The translations under genes were made by a program, and so were the position numbers. Below are positions 52,674 through 62,035 of a DNA stretch of 64,000 nucleotides, in pieces. The number at the start of each line of letters is the position of its first letter. The first letter of the stretch is position 1. Origin of the DNA: Tateyamaria sp947503385 (GTDB lineage: Bacteria > Pseudomonadota > Alphaproteobacteria > Rhodobacterales > Rhodobacteraceae); NCBI RefSeq assembly GCF_051195235.1, contig NZ_JBNFZM010000005.1, forward strand, positions 248,001 through 312,000, read 5' to 3'. The notes beneath the pieces were generated by a model. It did no database searches and had not been told where the DNA came from. It worked only from the letters and a program-made list of their open reading frames with translations.

Positions 52674-55600
52674 ATGATGATTGCAATCGACCAGCACAGC
52701 TATGCCGCCCCCAAAGACTGCCTGCCGGCCCTGATCGAAATGGCCGATCTGACGGCGGAGGACAGGCGCGCCATCCACACGGCTGCGACACAGATGGTCG
52801 AGGCCGTGCGCGGTGTTGCGGCCCCCGGCGTGATGGAGGTGTTTCTGGCCGAATATGGTCTGTCCACCGATGAGGGTGTAGCCCTGATGTGTCTGGCCGA
52901 GGCGCTGTTGCGCGTGCCCGATGCGGACACGATCGACGCGCTGATCGAGGACAAGATCGCGCCATCCGATTGGGGGCGTCATCTGGGTCGGTCCACCTCA
53001 AGCCTTGTGAACGCATCGACATGGGCGCTCATGCTGACGGGGCGCGTGCTGGACGAAGGGCCAACAGGCCCGGTCAGCCACCTGCGCGGCGCGATCAAAC
53101 GACTGGGCGAGCCGGTGATCCGCACCGCCGTGTCACGCGCAATGAAAGAGATGGGCCGCCAGTTTGTGCTGGGCGAGGATATCGGCAAGGCCATGACCCG
53201 TGCGGCCGGTATGGAACGCAAAGGCTACACCTACTCCTACGACATGCTGGGCGAAGCCGCCCTGACCGAAGCGGACGCCCGCGCCTACCACCTCAGCTAC
53301 AGTCAGGCGATTTCGGCCATTGCCAGCGCCTGCACCCATGACGATATCCGCGAGAACCCCGGCATCTCGGTCAAGCTGTCCGCGCTGTTTGCACGCTACG
53401 AACGGGCGCAAGAGGCGCAGGTCATGGATCAACTGGTGCCACGCCTGACCGCGCTGGCATTGCTCGCAAAATCGGCAGGCATGGGCCTGAACGTGGATGC
53501 CGAAGAGGCGGATCGGTTGTCCCTGTCGCTGCAAGTGATCGAGGAAGTGCTGGCCAATCCGGCACTGGCGGGATGGGATGGGTTTGGCGTGGTTGTGCAA
53601 GCCTATGGCCAGCGCGCGCCGCATGTGATCGACGCGCTTTACGACATGGCCAGACGTTATGATCGGCGTCTGATGGTCCGGCTGGTCAAAGGCGCCTATT
53701 GGGACACCGAGATTAAGCAGGCGCAAGTCACCGGCGTCGCCGGATTCCCGGTGTTCACGCAAAAAGCGGCGACAGACGTGTCCTATATCGCCAACGCGCG
53801 CAAATTGCTGGCCTGTTCCGACCGCATCTACCCGCAATTCGCCACGCACAATGCCCACACGGTCGCAGCCATTCTTCATATGGCCAAAGATGAACGGTTC
53901 GAATTTCAGCGCCTGCACGGTATGGGTGAGGCGCTGCATGACATCGTCCGCGAGGGCCATAACGCGCGCTGCCGCATTTATGCGCCCGTCGGCGCGCACA
54001 AGGACTTGCTGGCCTACCTCGTCCGGCGCTTGCTGGAAAACGGTGCCAATTCCAGCTTTGTGAACCAGATCGTGGACACGGACGTGCCCGCCGCCGAAGT
54101 TGTCGCCGACCCGTTTGACGCCCTTGATGACCCACAACCGCACCTGCCTGATGGCCCGGCCCTGTTCCTGCCCGACCGGCGCAACGCCACCGGTTTCGAC
54201 CTGAGCCACACACCAACGCTGGAACGTATCGAGGCGGCGCGCGCGCCCTATGCACATCATCGTTGGAGTGCGGCGCCGTTGACCGTTCAGCCGGAGCGCG
54301 GCACCGCCCGCGACATCCACAACCCCGCCGACCACGCCGATCACGTCGGCACAGTGACAGAAGCATCACCAGAGGCCGCCGCACGCGCCTATGCCGAAGC
54401 CAGCCCCTGGACGCCCTCCGCTGCGCATCGAACACACATCCTCAACGCAGCCGCCGATCTATACGAGGCGGGATTTGGCGAAATCTTTGCCCTGTTGGCG
54501 CGCGAGGCGGGCAAATCACTGCCCGACGCCGTGGCCGAGTTGCGCGAAGCGGTGGATTTCCTGCGATACTACGCCCGCGCCGCCGAAGATCGCCCTGCTT
54601 TGGGCACAGTGCTTTGTATTTCGCCGTGGAACTTCCCGCTTGCCATCTTTACCGGCCAGATTGCTGCGGCCCTCGCTGCGGGCAATGCGGTGGTTGCAAA
54701 ACCTGCGGAACAGACACCTCTGATCGCATCCCTAGCCGTAGGTCTGTTGCACAAGGCGGGCGTGCCAGTTGCTGCCCTGCAATTGCTGCCCGGCGGCGGC
54801 ACGCTGGGGGCGGCGCTGACAGCCGCCGCACCCGCTGGCGTGGCCTTTACCGGCTCGACCGCCACCGCCTTGCGCATTCGCACCAGCCTTGCGCTGCACG
54901 GCACGCCCGGTACACCGCTCATTGCAGAAACCGGCGGTATTAACGCCATGATCGTTGACAGCACCGCCCTGCCCGAACAGGCCGTGCGCAGCGTCATCGA
55001 AAGCGCTTTTCAATCTGCGGGCCAGCGCTGCTCTGCGCTGCGCTGTCTCTATGTTCAGCAGGATATAGAACCTGCTTTTATCGAAATGCTGACCGGCGCG
55101 ATGGATGCGCTTGTCGTCGATGCCCCATGGGCGCTGTCCACCGATGTGGGCCCCGTGATCGACGCAGCCGCGCAGGATCGGATCATGGCGCATATCGCCA
55201 CCGCCCGCGCCGAAGCGCGCGTGCTGCACCAGTTGCCTAGTCCGGCGCAGGGCACGTTCGTGCCGCCGACACTGATCCGCGTGCGCGGAATTGCCGACTT
55301 GGAGACGGAAATCTTTGGCCCGGTCCTGCACATTGCCCGTTTTGCCGCCGCCGAGATCGACGCCGTGGTCGACGCCATCAACGCCACGGGCTATGGCCTG
55401 ACCTTTGGCCTGCACACCCGCATTGATGACCGGGTCGAGGCGGTGACCCAGCGCATCCGGGCCGGCAACATCTATGTCAACCGCAACCAGATCGGCGCTG
55501 TGGTCGGCAGCCAGCCCTTTGGCGGCATGGGGCTGTCGGGAACGGGACCAAAGGCGGGCGGGCCAGATTACGTGCCGCGTTTCTATGCGCGCGGAGCATC

Positions 55601-56000
55601 CCGCAACGCACCGGGACCGGTGCACCTGCCCGGCCCGACAGGTGAGGCAAACACGCTGCACCATCGACCCAAACCCGCCCTCCTCTGTGCGGGACCGGGC
55701 TCGGACGCGATTGCGGAACAGATGGCCAGCGTGCACGGCTTGGGCGGGGCCGCGATCCGGGCCAAAGACAGCTTCGACCCGGATACATTGCGCAGCGGCC
55801 CGGACCTGGGCGGTGTTTTGTGGTGGGGCGACGCACCAACAGCGCAAAAAATCGACCGTGCCCTCGCCGCGCGCACAGGGCCCATTGTGCCGTTGATCAC
55901 CGGGGCTCCGACCCACGCGGATGTGCTTGTAGAATGGCATCTGTGCGTGGATACGACCGCAGCGGGCGGCAATGCCGCCCTCTTGGGCCAATTCGGCTGA
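52674..56000 (+). CDS. putA: Bifunctional proline dehydrogenase / 1-pyrroline-5-carboxylate dehydrogenase
   Basis: An 1108-residue enzyme oxidising proline to glutamate. The FAD proline dehydrogenase barrel spans about 50-480 (KLSALFARYERAQ, MVRLVKGAYWDTEIK, FATHNAHT). The aldehyde dehydrogenase domain spans about 530-960, with catalytic Cys786 in SAGQRCSALR and Glu in AETGGINAM. A C-terminal extension of about 140 residues follows. The ribbon-helix-helix DNA-binding head of E. coli PutA is absent, so control passes to the divergent Lrp-type gene. Confidence 0.96.
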   Translation: MMIAIDQHSYAAPKDCLPALIEMADLTAEDRRAIHTAATQMVEAVRGVAAPGVMEVFLAEYGLSTDEGVALMCLAEALLRVPDADTIDALIEDKIAPSDWGRHLGRSTSSLVNASTWALMLTGRVLDEGPTGPVSHLRGAIKRLGEPVIRTAVSRAMKEMGRQFVLGEDIGKAMTRAAGMERKGYTYSYDMLGEAALTEADARAYHLSYSQAISAIASACTHDDIRENPGISVKLSALFARYERAQEAQVMDQLVPRLTALALLAKSAGMGLNVDAEEADRLSLSLQVIEEVLANPALAGWDGFGVVVQAYGQRAPHVIDALYDMARRYDRRLMVRLVKGAYWDTEIKQAQVTGVAGFPVFTQKAATDVSYIANARKLLACSDRIYPQFATHNAHTVAAILHMAKDERFEFQRLHGMGEALHDIVREGHNARCRIYAPVGAHKDLLAYLVRRLLENGANSSFVNQIVDTDVPAAEVVADPFDALDDPQPHLPDGPALFLPDRRNATGFDLSHTPTLERIEAARAPYAHHRWSAAPLTVQPERGTARDIHNPADHADHVGTVTEASPEAAARAYAEASPWTPSAAHRTHILNAAADLYEAGFGEIFALLAREAGKSLPDAVAELREAVDFLRYYARAAEDRPALGTVLCISPWNFPLAIFTGQIAAALAAGNAVVAKPAEQTPLIASLAVGLLHKAGVPVAALQLLPGGGTLGAALTAAAPAGVAFTGSTATALRIRTSLALHGTPGTPLIAETGGINAMIVDSTALPEQAVRSVIESAFQSAGQRCSALRCLYVQQDIEPAFIEMLTGAMDALVVDAPWALSTDVGPVIDAAAQDRIMAHIATARAEARVLHQLPSPAQGTFVPPTLIRVRGIADLETEIFGPVLHIARFAAAEIDAVVDAINATGYGLTFGLHTRIDDRVEAVTQRIRAGNIYVNRNQIGAVVGSQPFGGMGLSGTGPKAGGPDYVPRFYARGASRNAPGPVHLPGPTGEANTLHHRPKPALLCAGPGSDAIAEQMASVHGLGGAAIRAKDSFDPDTLRSGPDLGGVLWWGDAPTAQKIDRALAARTGPIVPLITGAPTHADVLVEWHLCVDTTAAGGNAALLGQFG

Positions 56001-56096
56001 ACGCGGCGCTTTGCGCGGTGGGAGGGTGATCCAGAACCTGCCTCGTTTTCCCGCCCGCCCTTGACCTGAGCGCGGCAGAGCTTCAACTGTGCGGAC

Positions 56097-56831
56097 ATGT
56101 TTCCAATACGCGACCACAATCCGTCCGGCAGAACCCCCTATGTCACCTGGACGCTCATGGCGATCAACATCGCTGTCTTTCTGAGCTATGTGGGCCTGTT
56201 CAGCGATCCGCGTGCGCTCAATGGCTTTTTCTTTGAATATGCCGCGATCCCGGCCCGCATCTCATATGGTGACGGGCTGGAGACGTTGCTGACGTCGATG
56301 TTCCTGCATGGCGGCTGGATGCACCTGATCGGTAACATGCTGTTTCTGTTTATCTTTGGCGACAATGTTGAGGATGAGATGGGGCATGTGAATTATCTGG
56401 GCTTTTACCTCGGCGCTGGCGTGGTTGCGGGATTGATCCATGTCGCCTCGGCGCCCTACTCGACCGTGCCCACGGTGGGCGCATCCGGTGCGATCGCGGG
56501 CGTCATGGGCGGCTATCTGCTGCTGTATCCAAAGGCGCGCGTGGACATCCTGCTGATCCTGATCGTCATCTTCCGCATCTTCCCGATCCCGGCATGGATC
56601 ATGCTGGGCGTCTGGTTTGCCATGCAGTTCTTTGGTGGGATTGGCGCGAACCCGGATGAAGGCGGTGTGGCGTACTGGGCCCATGCGGGCGGGTTTATCG
56701 CAGGTGTCGTGCTGACCCTGCCGCTTTGGCTGAAACGGGGCGGGCCCGCCTTCTGGCAGCGCACCGACGGCCATCCCCCGCACCCCGAAGCGGTGTACAC
56801 CAGATCACGTATCCCACGGGTGCGGCGCTGA
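56097..56831 (+). CDS. Rhomboid family intramembrane serine protease
   Basis: A 244-residue protein with six hydrophobic segments. The catalytic dyad is intact: Ser130 in GASGAIAG and His196 in YWAHAGGF. The loop 1 signature (FLHGGWMHLIGNMLFLFIFGDNVED) is also present. It cleaves membrane-embedded substrates; targets are unknown. A dispersed element follows its stop. Confidence 0.92.
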   Translation: MFPIRDHNPSGRTPYVTWTLMAINIAVFLSYVGLFSDPRALNGFFFEYAAIPARISYGDGLETLLTSMFLHGGWMHLIGNMLFLFIFGDNVEDEMGHVNYLGFYLGAGVVAGLIHVASAPYSTVPTVGASGAIAGVMGGYLLLYPKARVDILLILIVIFRIFPIPAWIMLGVWFAMQFFGGIGANPDEGGVAYWAHAGGFIAGVVLTLPLWLKRGGPAFWQRTDGHPPHPEAVYTRSRIPRVRR

Positions 56832-56855
56832 GCCGGACGGCCGACTGCGTTGCTA

Positions 56856-56897
56856 ACCGACCCTCCGGGGGGGATTTTTGGGGGACAGAGACGGGGA
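56856..56897 (+). repeat. Short post-stop intergenic element, copy 4
   Basis: It lies 24 bp after the rhomboid stop. It reads CCCTCCGGGGGGG, then ATTTTTGG, then GGGACAGAGACGGGG, close to the copies at 4233 and 20615. There is a short T-run after a GC block, so termination is one possible function. Confidence 0.7.
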
Positions 56898-56933
56898 CGC
56901 GTTTCGCGTTCTGCGTCTTGAGCAATGCAGGCG

Positions 56934-57719
56934 TCAGCCGCGGACCGCTTTGGCCAGTGGTGCAAACAATCCTTCGTTGGCGCAGATCATCTCACCATCT
57001 TCGAGCGGGTTTGCCCCGCCGGTGATCGGTTCAACCAAACCGCCGGCCTCGCGGACGATCAAAAGACCCGCAGCAACATCCCAAGCGTTCACGCGCCGTT
57101 CCCAATATCCATCATACCGGCCCGCGGCCACGTAAGCGAGATCAAGCGCCGCCGCCCCAAACCGCCGCACACCGGCACAGGCTGGCAAAACTCGCGCCAA
57201 TTCTTGCAACGTGTCCGGCAGGTCAGCGCGACCGCCAAAGGGTAAGCCAGTTGCAAACAACGCCTCGATCATCTTGCTGCGCCCGGACACCCGCAAGCGG
57301 CTGTCGTTCATCCATGCGCCCGCGCCTTTTTCGGCAAAGAACATTTCGTCCTTGGTGGGGTCGTAGATCACGCCAGCCACGATCTGCCCCTTGTGTTCAA
57401 GGGCAATGGATACGGCCCAATGCGGCAACCCGTGCAGGAAATTGGTGGTCCCATCGAGCGGGTCGACAATCCAGCGCCGCGTGGGATCTTCGCCGTCTTC
57501 CGCATCGCTTTCTTCGGCCAGCCACCCATAGGTCGGCCGCGCCGTGCGCAGCTCTTCGCGCAGGATCTCTTCCGCTGCAAGATCCGCCTTGGATACGAAA
57601 TCACCCGCGCCTTTCATTGACACCTGAAGGTTTTCGACCTCGCGAAAATCCTTGGACAACGACCGGCCCGCCTTGCGCGCCGCCTTGAGCATGATGTTGA
57701 GATTGGCGCTGCCTTGCAT
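56934..57719 (-). CDS. suhB: Inositol monophosphatase family protein
   Basis: A 261-residue Mg2+-dependent phosphatase. Signature segments are WIVDPLDGTTNFLHGLP (metal site), EESD and WDVAAGLLIVREAGG (C-terminal motif). It hydrolyses inositol-1-phosphate or a related sugar phosphate; SuhB also affects ribosome biogenesis in some bacteria. Convergent with the rhomboid gene. Confidence 0.93.
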   Translation of the reverse strand: MQGSANLNIMLKAARKAGRSLSKDFREVENLQVSMKGAGDFVSKADLAAEEILREELRTARPTYGWLAEESDAEDGEDPTRRWIVDPLDGTTNFLHGLPHWAVSIALEHKGQIVAGVIYDPTKDEMFFAEKGAGAWMNDSRLRVSGRSKMIEALFATGLPFGGRADLPDTLQELARVLPACAGVRRFGAAALDLAYVAAGRYDGYWERRVNAWDVAAGLLIVREAGGLVEPITGGANPLEDGEMICANEGLFAPLAKAVRG

Positions 57720-57835
57720 GGCTCAGGCTCCGTGCGGGTTGGGGATCAGAGGCGCGCTATACGCCCCCGCGCCGACCTCCGCAAGCGCCGCATGACCGAC
57801 CAGCACAGACATCCCGCAAAGGCACAGCGGTGCGT

Positions 57836-57895
57836 GGGTCGGTGGGTGGGCGCATTTGTCCGCGCCAGCGGGCAAACAGTCCCGCCCGCCGACCC
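57836..57895 (+). repeat. Double stem-loop element, copy 2
   Basis: The outer arms GGGTCGGTGGGTGGG and CCCGCCCGCCGACCC give 15 pairs including two G-T. The inner arms TTTGTCCGC and GCGGGCAAA pair with one G-T. It is the same layout as 21992-22047 with changed but still pairing arms, and again the wobbles are G-U on the plus strand. It sits next to the metR stop codon, between two genes on the minus strand. Confidence 0.7.
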
Positions 57896-58801
57896 TCACG
57901 CCGCCTGCAGTTTCCGCGCTTCGATCCGCGCCAGTTCGATCAGTTTCTGCATATACGGTTTATCCCGATCACCACTGCGCACCGCCGCATAAAGCCGCCG
58001 AGTCAGTCCGTCCCGCGTCAGCGGGCGGGTCACGTAGTCACTTGAATACTTGACCTCACGCACCACCCAATCGGGCAGCACCGATACCCCCCGGTTCGAC
58101 GCGACCAGCAACAGGATCACGGCCGTCAACTCTGCCTGCCGCACGGATGCAGGCTCGACCTTGGCCGGGATCAACAACTGGCTGAACACATCCAGACGCG
58201 TGCGCTCCACCGGGTAGGTGATCAGGGTCTGGTCCCGGAAATCCGCAGCCTCCACAAATGGTTTCTGCGCCAGCGGATGCGTGCTGGCGGCCACAAAGAC
58301 CGGCGCGTAATCAAAGAGTTCGATGAACTCAATCCCCGGCAGGTCCTCCGGATCCGAGGACACGACCAAATCAACATCCTCTTTCATCAACGCAGGCAGC
58401 GCGTCAAAGGCGAGGCCCGGGCGTATGTCCACGTCCACATCCGGCCACGTGCGCCGAAACACCTCCAGCACCGGGAACAGCCACTCGAAACAGGCGTGGC
58501 ATTCGATCGCGATATGCAGACGCCCCGACGATCCATCCCGCAACGCGCTGAATTCGGACTGCAACGCCTCGATCTGCGGCAGCACCTGTTCGGCCAGCCG
58601 CAGCAACCGGAACCCCGCCGCCGACAGCCGCAGCGGTTTCGAGCGGCGCACAAAAAGTTCGACCCCCGCCTGATCCTCCAGCCCCTTGATCTGATGGCTC
58701 AGTGCGGACTGGGTGATGTGCAACTGATCTGCCGCCCGCGCCAGCCCGCCAGCATCGTGGATGGCCTTGATCGACCGCAGGTGGCGAAACTCGATATGCA
58801 T
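57896..58801 (-). CDS. metR: LysR-type methionine regulator MetR
   Basis: A 301-residue LysR regulator. It has an N-terminal HTH (HLRSIKAIHDAGGLARAADQLHITQSALSHQIKGLE in pattern) and the MetR-like effector domain (HIAIECHACFEWLFPVL). It is divergent from metF with a perfect TGAA-N5-TTCA MetR site between them. It probably activates metF with homocysteine as co-inducer. ATG 58801 gives the standard MetR N-terminus; longer frames cross the MetR box. Confidence 0.92.
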   Translation of the reverse strand: MHIEFRHLRSIKAIHDAGGLARAADQLHITQSALSHQIKGLEDQAGVELFVRRSKPLRLSAAGFRLLRLAEQVLPQIEALQSEFSALRDGSSGRLHIAIECHACFEWLFPVLEVFRRTWPDVDVDIRPGLAFDALPALMKEDVDLVVSSDPEDLPGIEFIELFDYAPVFVAASTHPLAQKPFVEAADFRDQTLITYPVERTRLDVFSQLLIPAKVEPASVRQAELTAVILLLVASNRGVSVLPDWVVREVKYSSDYVTRPLTRDGLTRRLYAAVRSGDRDKPYMQKLIELARIEARKLQAA

Positions 58802-58829
58802 ACGCGCCTCATGTTCATCTTGAGAGTTA

Positions 58830-58842
58830 TGAATTTGCTTCA
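58830..58842. promoter_or_regulatory. MetR box
   Basis: TGAA-TTTGC-TTCA, an exact match to the known MetR site TGAA-N5-TTCA, in the 87-bp gap between divergent metR and metF. A weaker related sequence (TTCATCTTGA) lies towards metR. Confidence 0.8.
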
Positions 58843-58888
58843 TGATAGACGGCGCGCCATAACCGATGCAACCCACGAGGAGACACCC

Positions 58889-59746
58889 ATGCCCGCCCTG
58901 TCATTCGAAACCTTCCCGCCCAAGTCACTTGATGCCTCCTTTCACCTCTGGGACACCGTGCGCGCGCTGACACCGTTGGGGCCGCGATTTGTGTCTGTGA
59001 CCTATGGCGCGGGCGGCTCTACCCAGAAGCTGACGCAAGAGGCGGCACAGACCCTGTGCAAGACCTCTGGCCTGCCGGTGGCAGCACACCTGACCTGCAC
59101 CGGCCAGACGCGGGACGAGGTGCTGCGCACCGCCAAGCGGTATCTGGCCGCAGGCATCACCGATCTGGTTGCGCTGCGCGGCGACGGCACCGACGGTGGT
59201 CACTTTGCCCCCGTGTCAGGAGGCTTTGCGAACTCCATCGAACTGGTTACGGCGCTGTCGCGCAGCGGTCCGTTCAAAATCCGCGTTGGTGCCTATCCGG
59301 ACGGACACCCCGATGCGGCCTCCGCAGCGCAAAACATCGACTGGCTCAAAGCCAAGATCGACGCGGGCGCCTGCGAGGCGATCACTCAGTTCTTCTTTGA
59401 GGCCGACAGTTTTCTGCGGTTCCGCGACGCCTGTGCAGATGCGGGCATCACCGCACCTGTCACGCCCGGCATCCTGCCCGTCGCCAATTGGTCCCGCACC
59501 AAAAAATTTGCCCAGACCTGCGGCACACCCATCGCTGCACATATCGCCACCGCCTTTGACCGGGCCGAACGCGAAGACCGGGCGGAACTCTTTGCGCTCA
59601 CCCAATGTGCCGAACTCTGCGACACATTGCTGGCCGAAGGCGTCGACGCGCTGCACTTTTACACGCTCAACCGCCCTGACCTGACGCTTAAAGTCTGCCG
59701 TGCGCTTGGCCTTGTCCCGCAAACCAGTGCGCTGCATGTCGCCTGA
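58889..59746 (+). CDS. metF: Methylenetetrahydrofolate reductase
   Basis: A 285-residue FAD-dependent TIM-barrel enzyme making 5-methyltetrahydrofolate for methionine synthesis. FETFPPKS at the start, FVSVTYGAGGSTQ, AHLTCTGQTRDE, LVALRGD and ITQFFFEADSF are hallmark segments. ATG 58889 follows GAGGAGACACC. Control by MetR is supported by the MetR box upstream. Confidence 0.95.
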   Translation: MPALSFETFPPKSLDASFHLWDTVRALTPLGPRFVSVTYGAGGSTQKLTQEAAQTLCKTSGLPVAAHLTCTGQTRDEVLRTAKRYLAAGITDLVALRGDGTDGGHFAPVSGGFANSIELVTALSRSGPFKIRVGAYPDGHPDAASAAQNIDWLKAKIDAGACEAITQFFFEADSFLRFRDACADAGITAPVTPGILPVANWSRTKKFAQTCGTPIAAHIATAFDRAEREDRAELFALTQCAELCDTLLAEGVDALHFYTLNRPDLTLKVCRALGLVPQTSALHVA

Positions 59747-59815
59747 GCATAGGCACTAGACTGATCGGTCCAATGCGCCTAGCGTCTGCAAAGACGCAAC
59801 AGCCCGAGGCCCCTC

Positions 59816-60310
59816 ATGCCCCGTATCGCCACCTCTCCCGCAGACCTGCCCACCCCGCAGGAACTATTGTCGATGTCGGGCCTCGAATTCATGCAGGGGA
59901 TTCTTGACGGAACCGTACCCGGCCCGCCCATCGGCAACACGCTGGGCTATACGTTGCACAGCGTCAGCGCGGGCACGGTGACCTTTCGCGGCACGCCCGA
60001 ATTCAACGTCACCAATCCAATGAGCACAGTGCATGGCGGCTGGTACGGCACCCTTCTGGACAGTGCCATGGCCTGCGCAGTGATGACCCGCGTTCCGCGC
60101 GGCAGCGTGTACACAACGCTGGAATACAAGATCAACATCATCCGCCCAATCCCACTGGGCATGACAATCGACTGCATTGGAACGACCGATCACGCGGGCC
60201 GGTCCACCGGTGTGGCCACCGGTGAAATCCGCGGCGTCGAGGATGGCAAACTCTATGCCACCGGATCCACCACCTGCATCATTATGAAGATGACCGATCC
60301 GTCGCCATAG
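59816..60310 (+). CDS. PaaI-type hotdog thioesterase
   Basis: A 164-residue acyl-CoA thioesterase of the PaaI group, with the hotdog motif NPMSTVHGGWYGTLLDSAMACAV and the strand VYTTLEYKINIIRPI. It probably hydrolyses an aromatic or medium-chain acyl-CoA; the substrate is unknown. ATG 59816 lies after GAGGCCCC. It stands alone after metF. Confidence 0.88.
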   Translation: MPRIATSPADLPTPQELLSMSGLEFMQGILDGTVPGPPIGNTLGYTLHSVSAGTVTFRGTPEFNVTNPMSTVHGGWYGTLLDSAMACAVMTRVPRGSVYTTLEYKINIIRPIPLGMTIDCIGTTDHAGRSTGVATGEIRGVEDGKLYATGSTTCIIMKMTDPSP

Positions 60311-60636
60311 GGTTGGGGCACATTGCGGCGCTCGAACAGTCAGCAGATGTGATTTGCGCCTCCCCAAGGACGGCTGCGGCACAGTTGCGCCGGGATGCCA
60401 GCGGCGGACACACAGCTCTGCGCACCCTGCTTTGGCCAACGCGCCGCACCTATGCGCGGCGCGCCCTGTGCCAGCCTGTCTTGTAGGCCAATATGCCCGC
60501 GCAAAATCCTCGCGATGAGACGCCCACCCGCCTGTCCACAAACACCACCCTTTCCCGTTGGAGTTTTCAGCGGCCCCGTGCCCATCTTCCCGAAGACCCT
60601 CTTTTCTTGTCGCAGCAACAGGCGTAAGGCCGAGAC
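60311..60636. other. 326-bp gap without a gene
   Basis: No frame here has convincing coding features. One GC hairpin was noted (arms GCGCCGC and GCGGCGC near 60439-60461). Otherwise nothing is recognised. Part of it must hold the promoter of the MATE gene. Confidence 0.4.
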
Positions 60637-62010
60637 ATGCAACGCATGTCGTATCCCACCCACGCGCGCGCCATTATGGTGCTGGGGCTGCCCCTGATTG
60701 GCGGGCATCTGGGTCAGGTCGCCATTGGGGTGACGGACACCATGATGCTGGGCTGGTATGGCGTGACCGAGCTTGCCGCGCTGACCGCCGCAGGGTCATG
60801 GTTTTTTGTGCTGTTCTTGATGGGATCGGGCTTTGCCTGGGCCGTGATGCCGATGGTTGCCGCGTCCCATGCCGAGGATGACGACACAGCCATCCGCCGC
60901 GCAACCCGCATGGGCCTGTGGCTGAGCCTTGCCTTTGCCGCGCTGTCGATGCCGCTGATGATATGGTCAGAGCCCATTCTGCTGGCCTTGGGCCAGACCG
61001 ACGATGTGGCCCGGCTGGGGGCGGAGTACCTGATGGTCGCCGGTTGGGGCATTTTCCCCGCGCTGATCGTGATGACCCTCAAAAGCTATCTGGCCGCGCT
61101 TGAACGTACCCAGATCGTGTTCTGGATCACTGCACTGGCCGCGCTCGTCAACGGGCTTGCAAACTACGCGTTCATCTTTGGAAACTGGGGTGCGCCCGAA
61201 CTGGGCATCACCGGTGCAGCGCTCGCCTCGCTTTTTACGCAGATCGCGATGCTGGTGGGGGTGGTCATCTATGTCCTGTTCCGAATGCCAGAACATACGA
61301 TCTTTGCCCGCTTGTGGCGCCCCGATTGGGACATGTTCGGACAGGTGTTTCGACTGGGCTGGCCGATTGGCCTGACCAGCCTCAGCGAGGTCGGCCTGTT
61401 TGCCGCGTCGGCCTTTATGATGGGATGGCTGGGCGAGGTGCCGCAGGCGGCACATGGCATCGCACTGCAATTGGCCTCGATCACTTTTATGGTTCATCTG
61501 GGGCTGAGCAATGTGGCGACGATCCGCGCGGGCAACGCGCTGGGTCGGCACGACATTCCGCATATGGTGCGCGGGGCGCATACCGTCTTTGCGCTCAGCG
61601 TGGCGACAGCGCTGGCCACCATCGTGCTGTTCGTGGCAATGCCCGAACCGCTGGTCAGCCTGTTTCTGGGGCGCGACGTGGCGGGCCGGGACGAGATCAT
61701 GGCCATTGGCATCGTGCTGCTGGCCATGGCGGCGGTGTTCCAGTTGGTGGACGGGGCGCAGGTCATTGCGCTTGGGCTACTGCGGGGCGTGCAGGACACC
61801 AAGGTGCCTATGATCCTCGCCGCTGTGTCCTATTGGGCGATCGGAATGCCGTTCTCTTACATCTTTGGCTTTGTGCTGGAATGGGGCGGTGTCGGCGTCT
61901 GGATGGGATTGGTGGTGGGCCTTGCTGCCGCAGGCGTCGCCCTGATGCTGCGGTTTTGGGGCACATCGATCCCCCGCCTTGTCCAGACCGAAGCCGCGCG
62001 CGCCGGGTGA
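60637..62010 (+). CDS. MATE family efflux transporter
   Basis: A 457-residue NorM-type multidrug and toxin extrusion protein with about twelve hydrophobic segments and two MatE repeats (residues 1-225 and 230-450). Family motifs include GLPLIGGHLGQVAIGVTDTMMLGWYG and GLTSLSEVGLFAASAFMMGWLG in pattern. It exports cationic compounds using H+ or Na+. Convergent with the RTX gene. Confidence 0.92.
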   Translation: MQRMSYPTHARAIMVLGLPLIGGHLGQVAIGVTDTMMLGWYGVTELAALTAAGSWFFVLFLMGSGFAWAVMPMVAASHAEDDDTAIRRATRMGLWLSLAFAALSMPLMIWSEPILLALGQTDDVARLGAEYLMVAGWGIFPALIVMTLKSYLAALERTQIVFWITALAALVNGLANYAFIFGNWGAPELGITGAALASLFTQIAMLVGVVIYVLFRMPEHTIFARLWRPDWDMFGQVFRLGWPIGLTSLSEVGLFAASAFMMGWLGEVPQAAHGIALQLASITFMVHLGLSNVATIRAGNALGRHDIPHMVRGAHTVFALSVATALATIVLFVAMPEPLVSLFLGRDVAGRDEIMAIGIVLLAMAAVFQLVDGAQVIALGLLRGVQDTKVPMILAAVSYWAIGMPFSYIFGFVLEWGGVGVWMGLVVGLAAAGVALMLRFWGTSIPRLVQTEAARAG

Positions 62011-62035
62011 TCCGCCCGGCCCGCGCCGCGCCCGG

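Noticed and set aside
60340..60881. Overlapping open frames in both directions before the MATE gene
   Set aside because: Compositions are Arg/Pro/Cys-rich as in GC-rich non-coding frames; no start signal or family resemblance.
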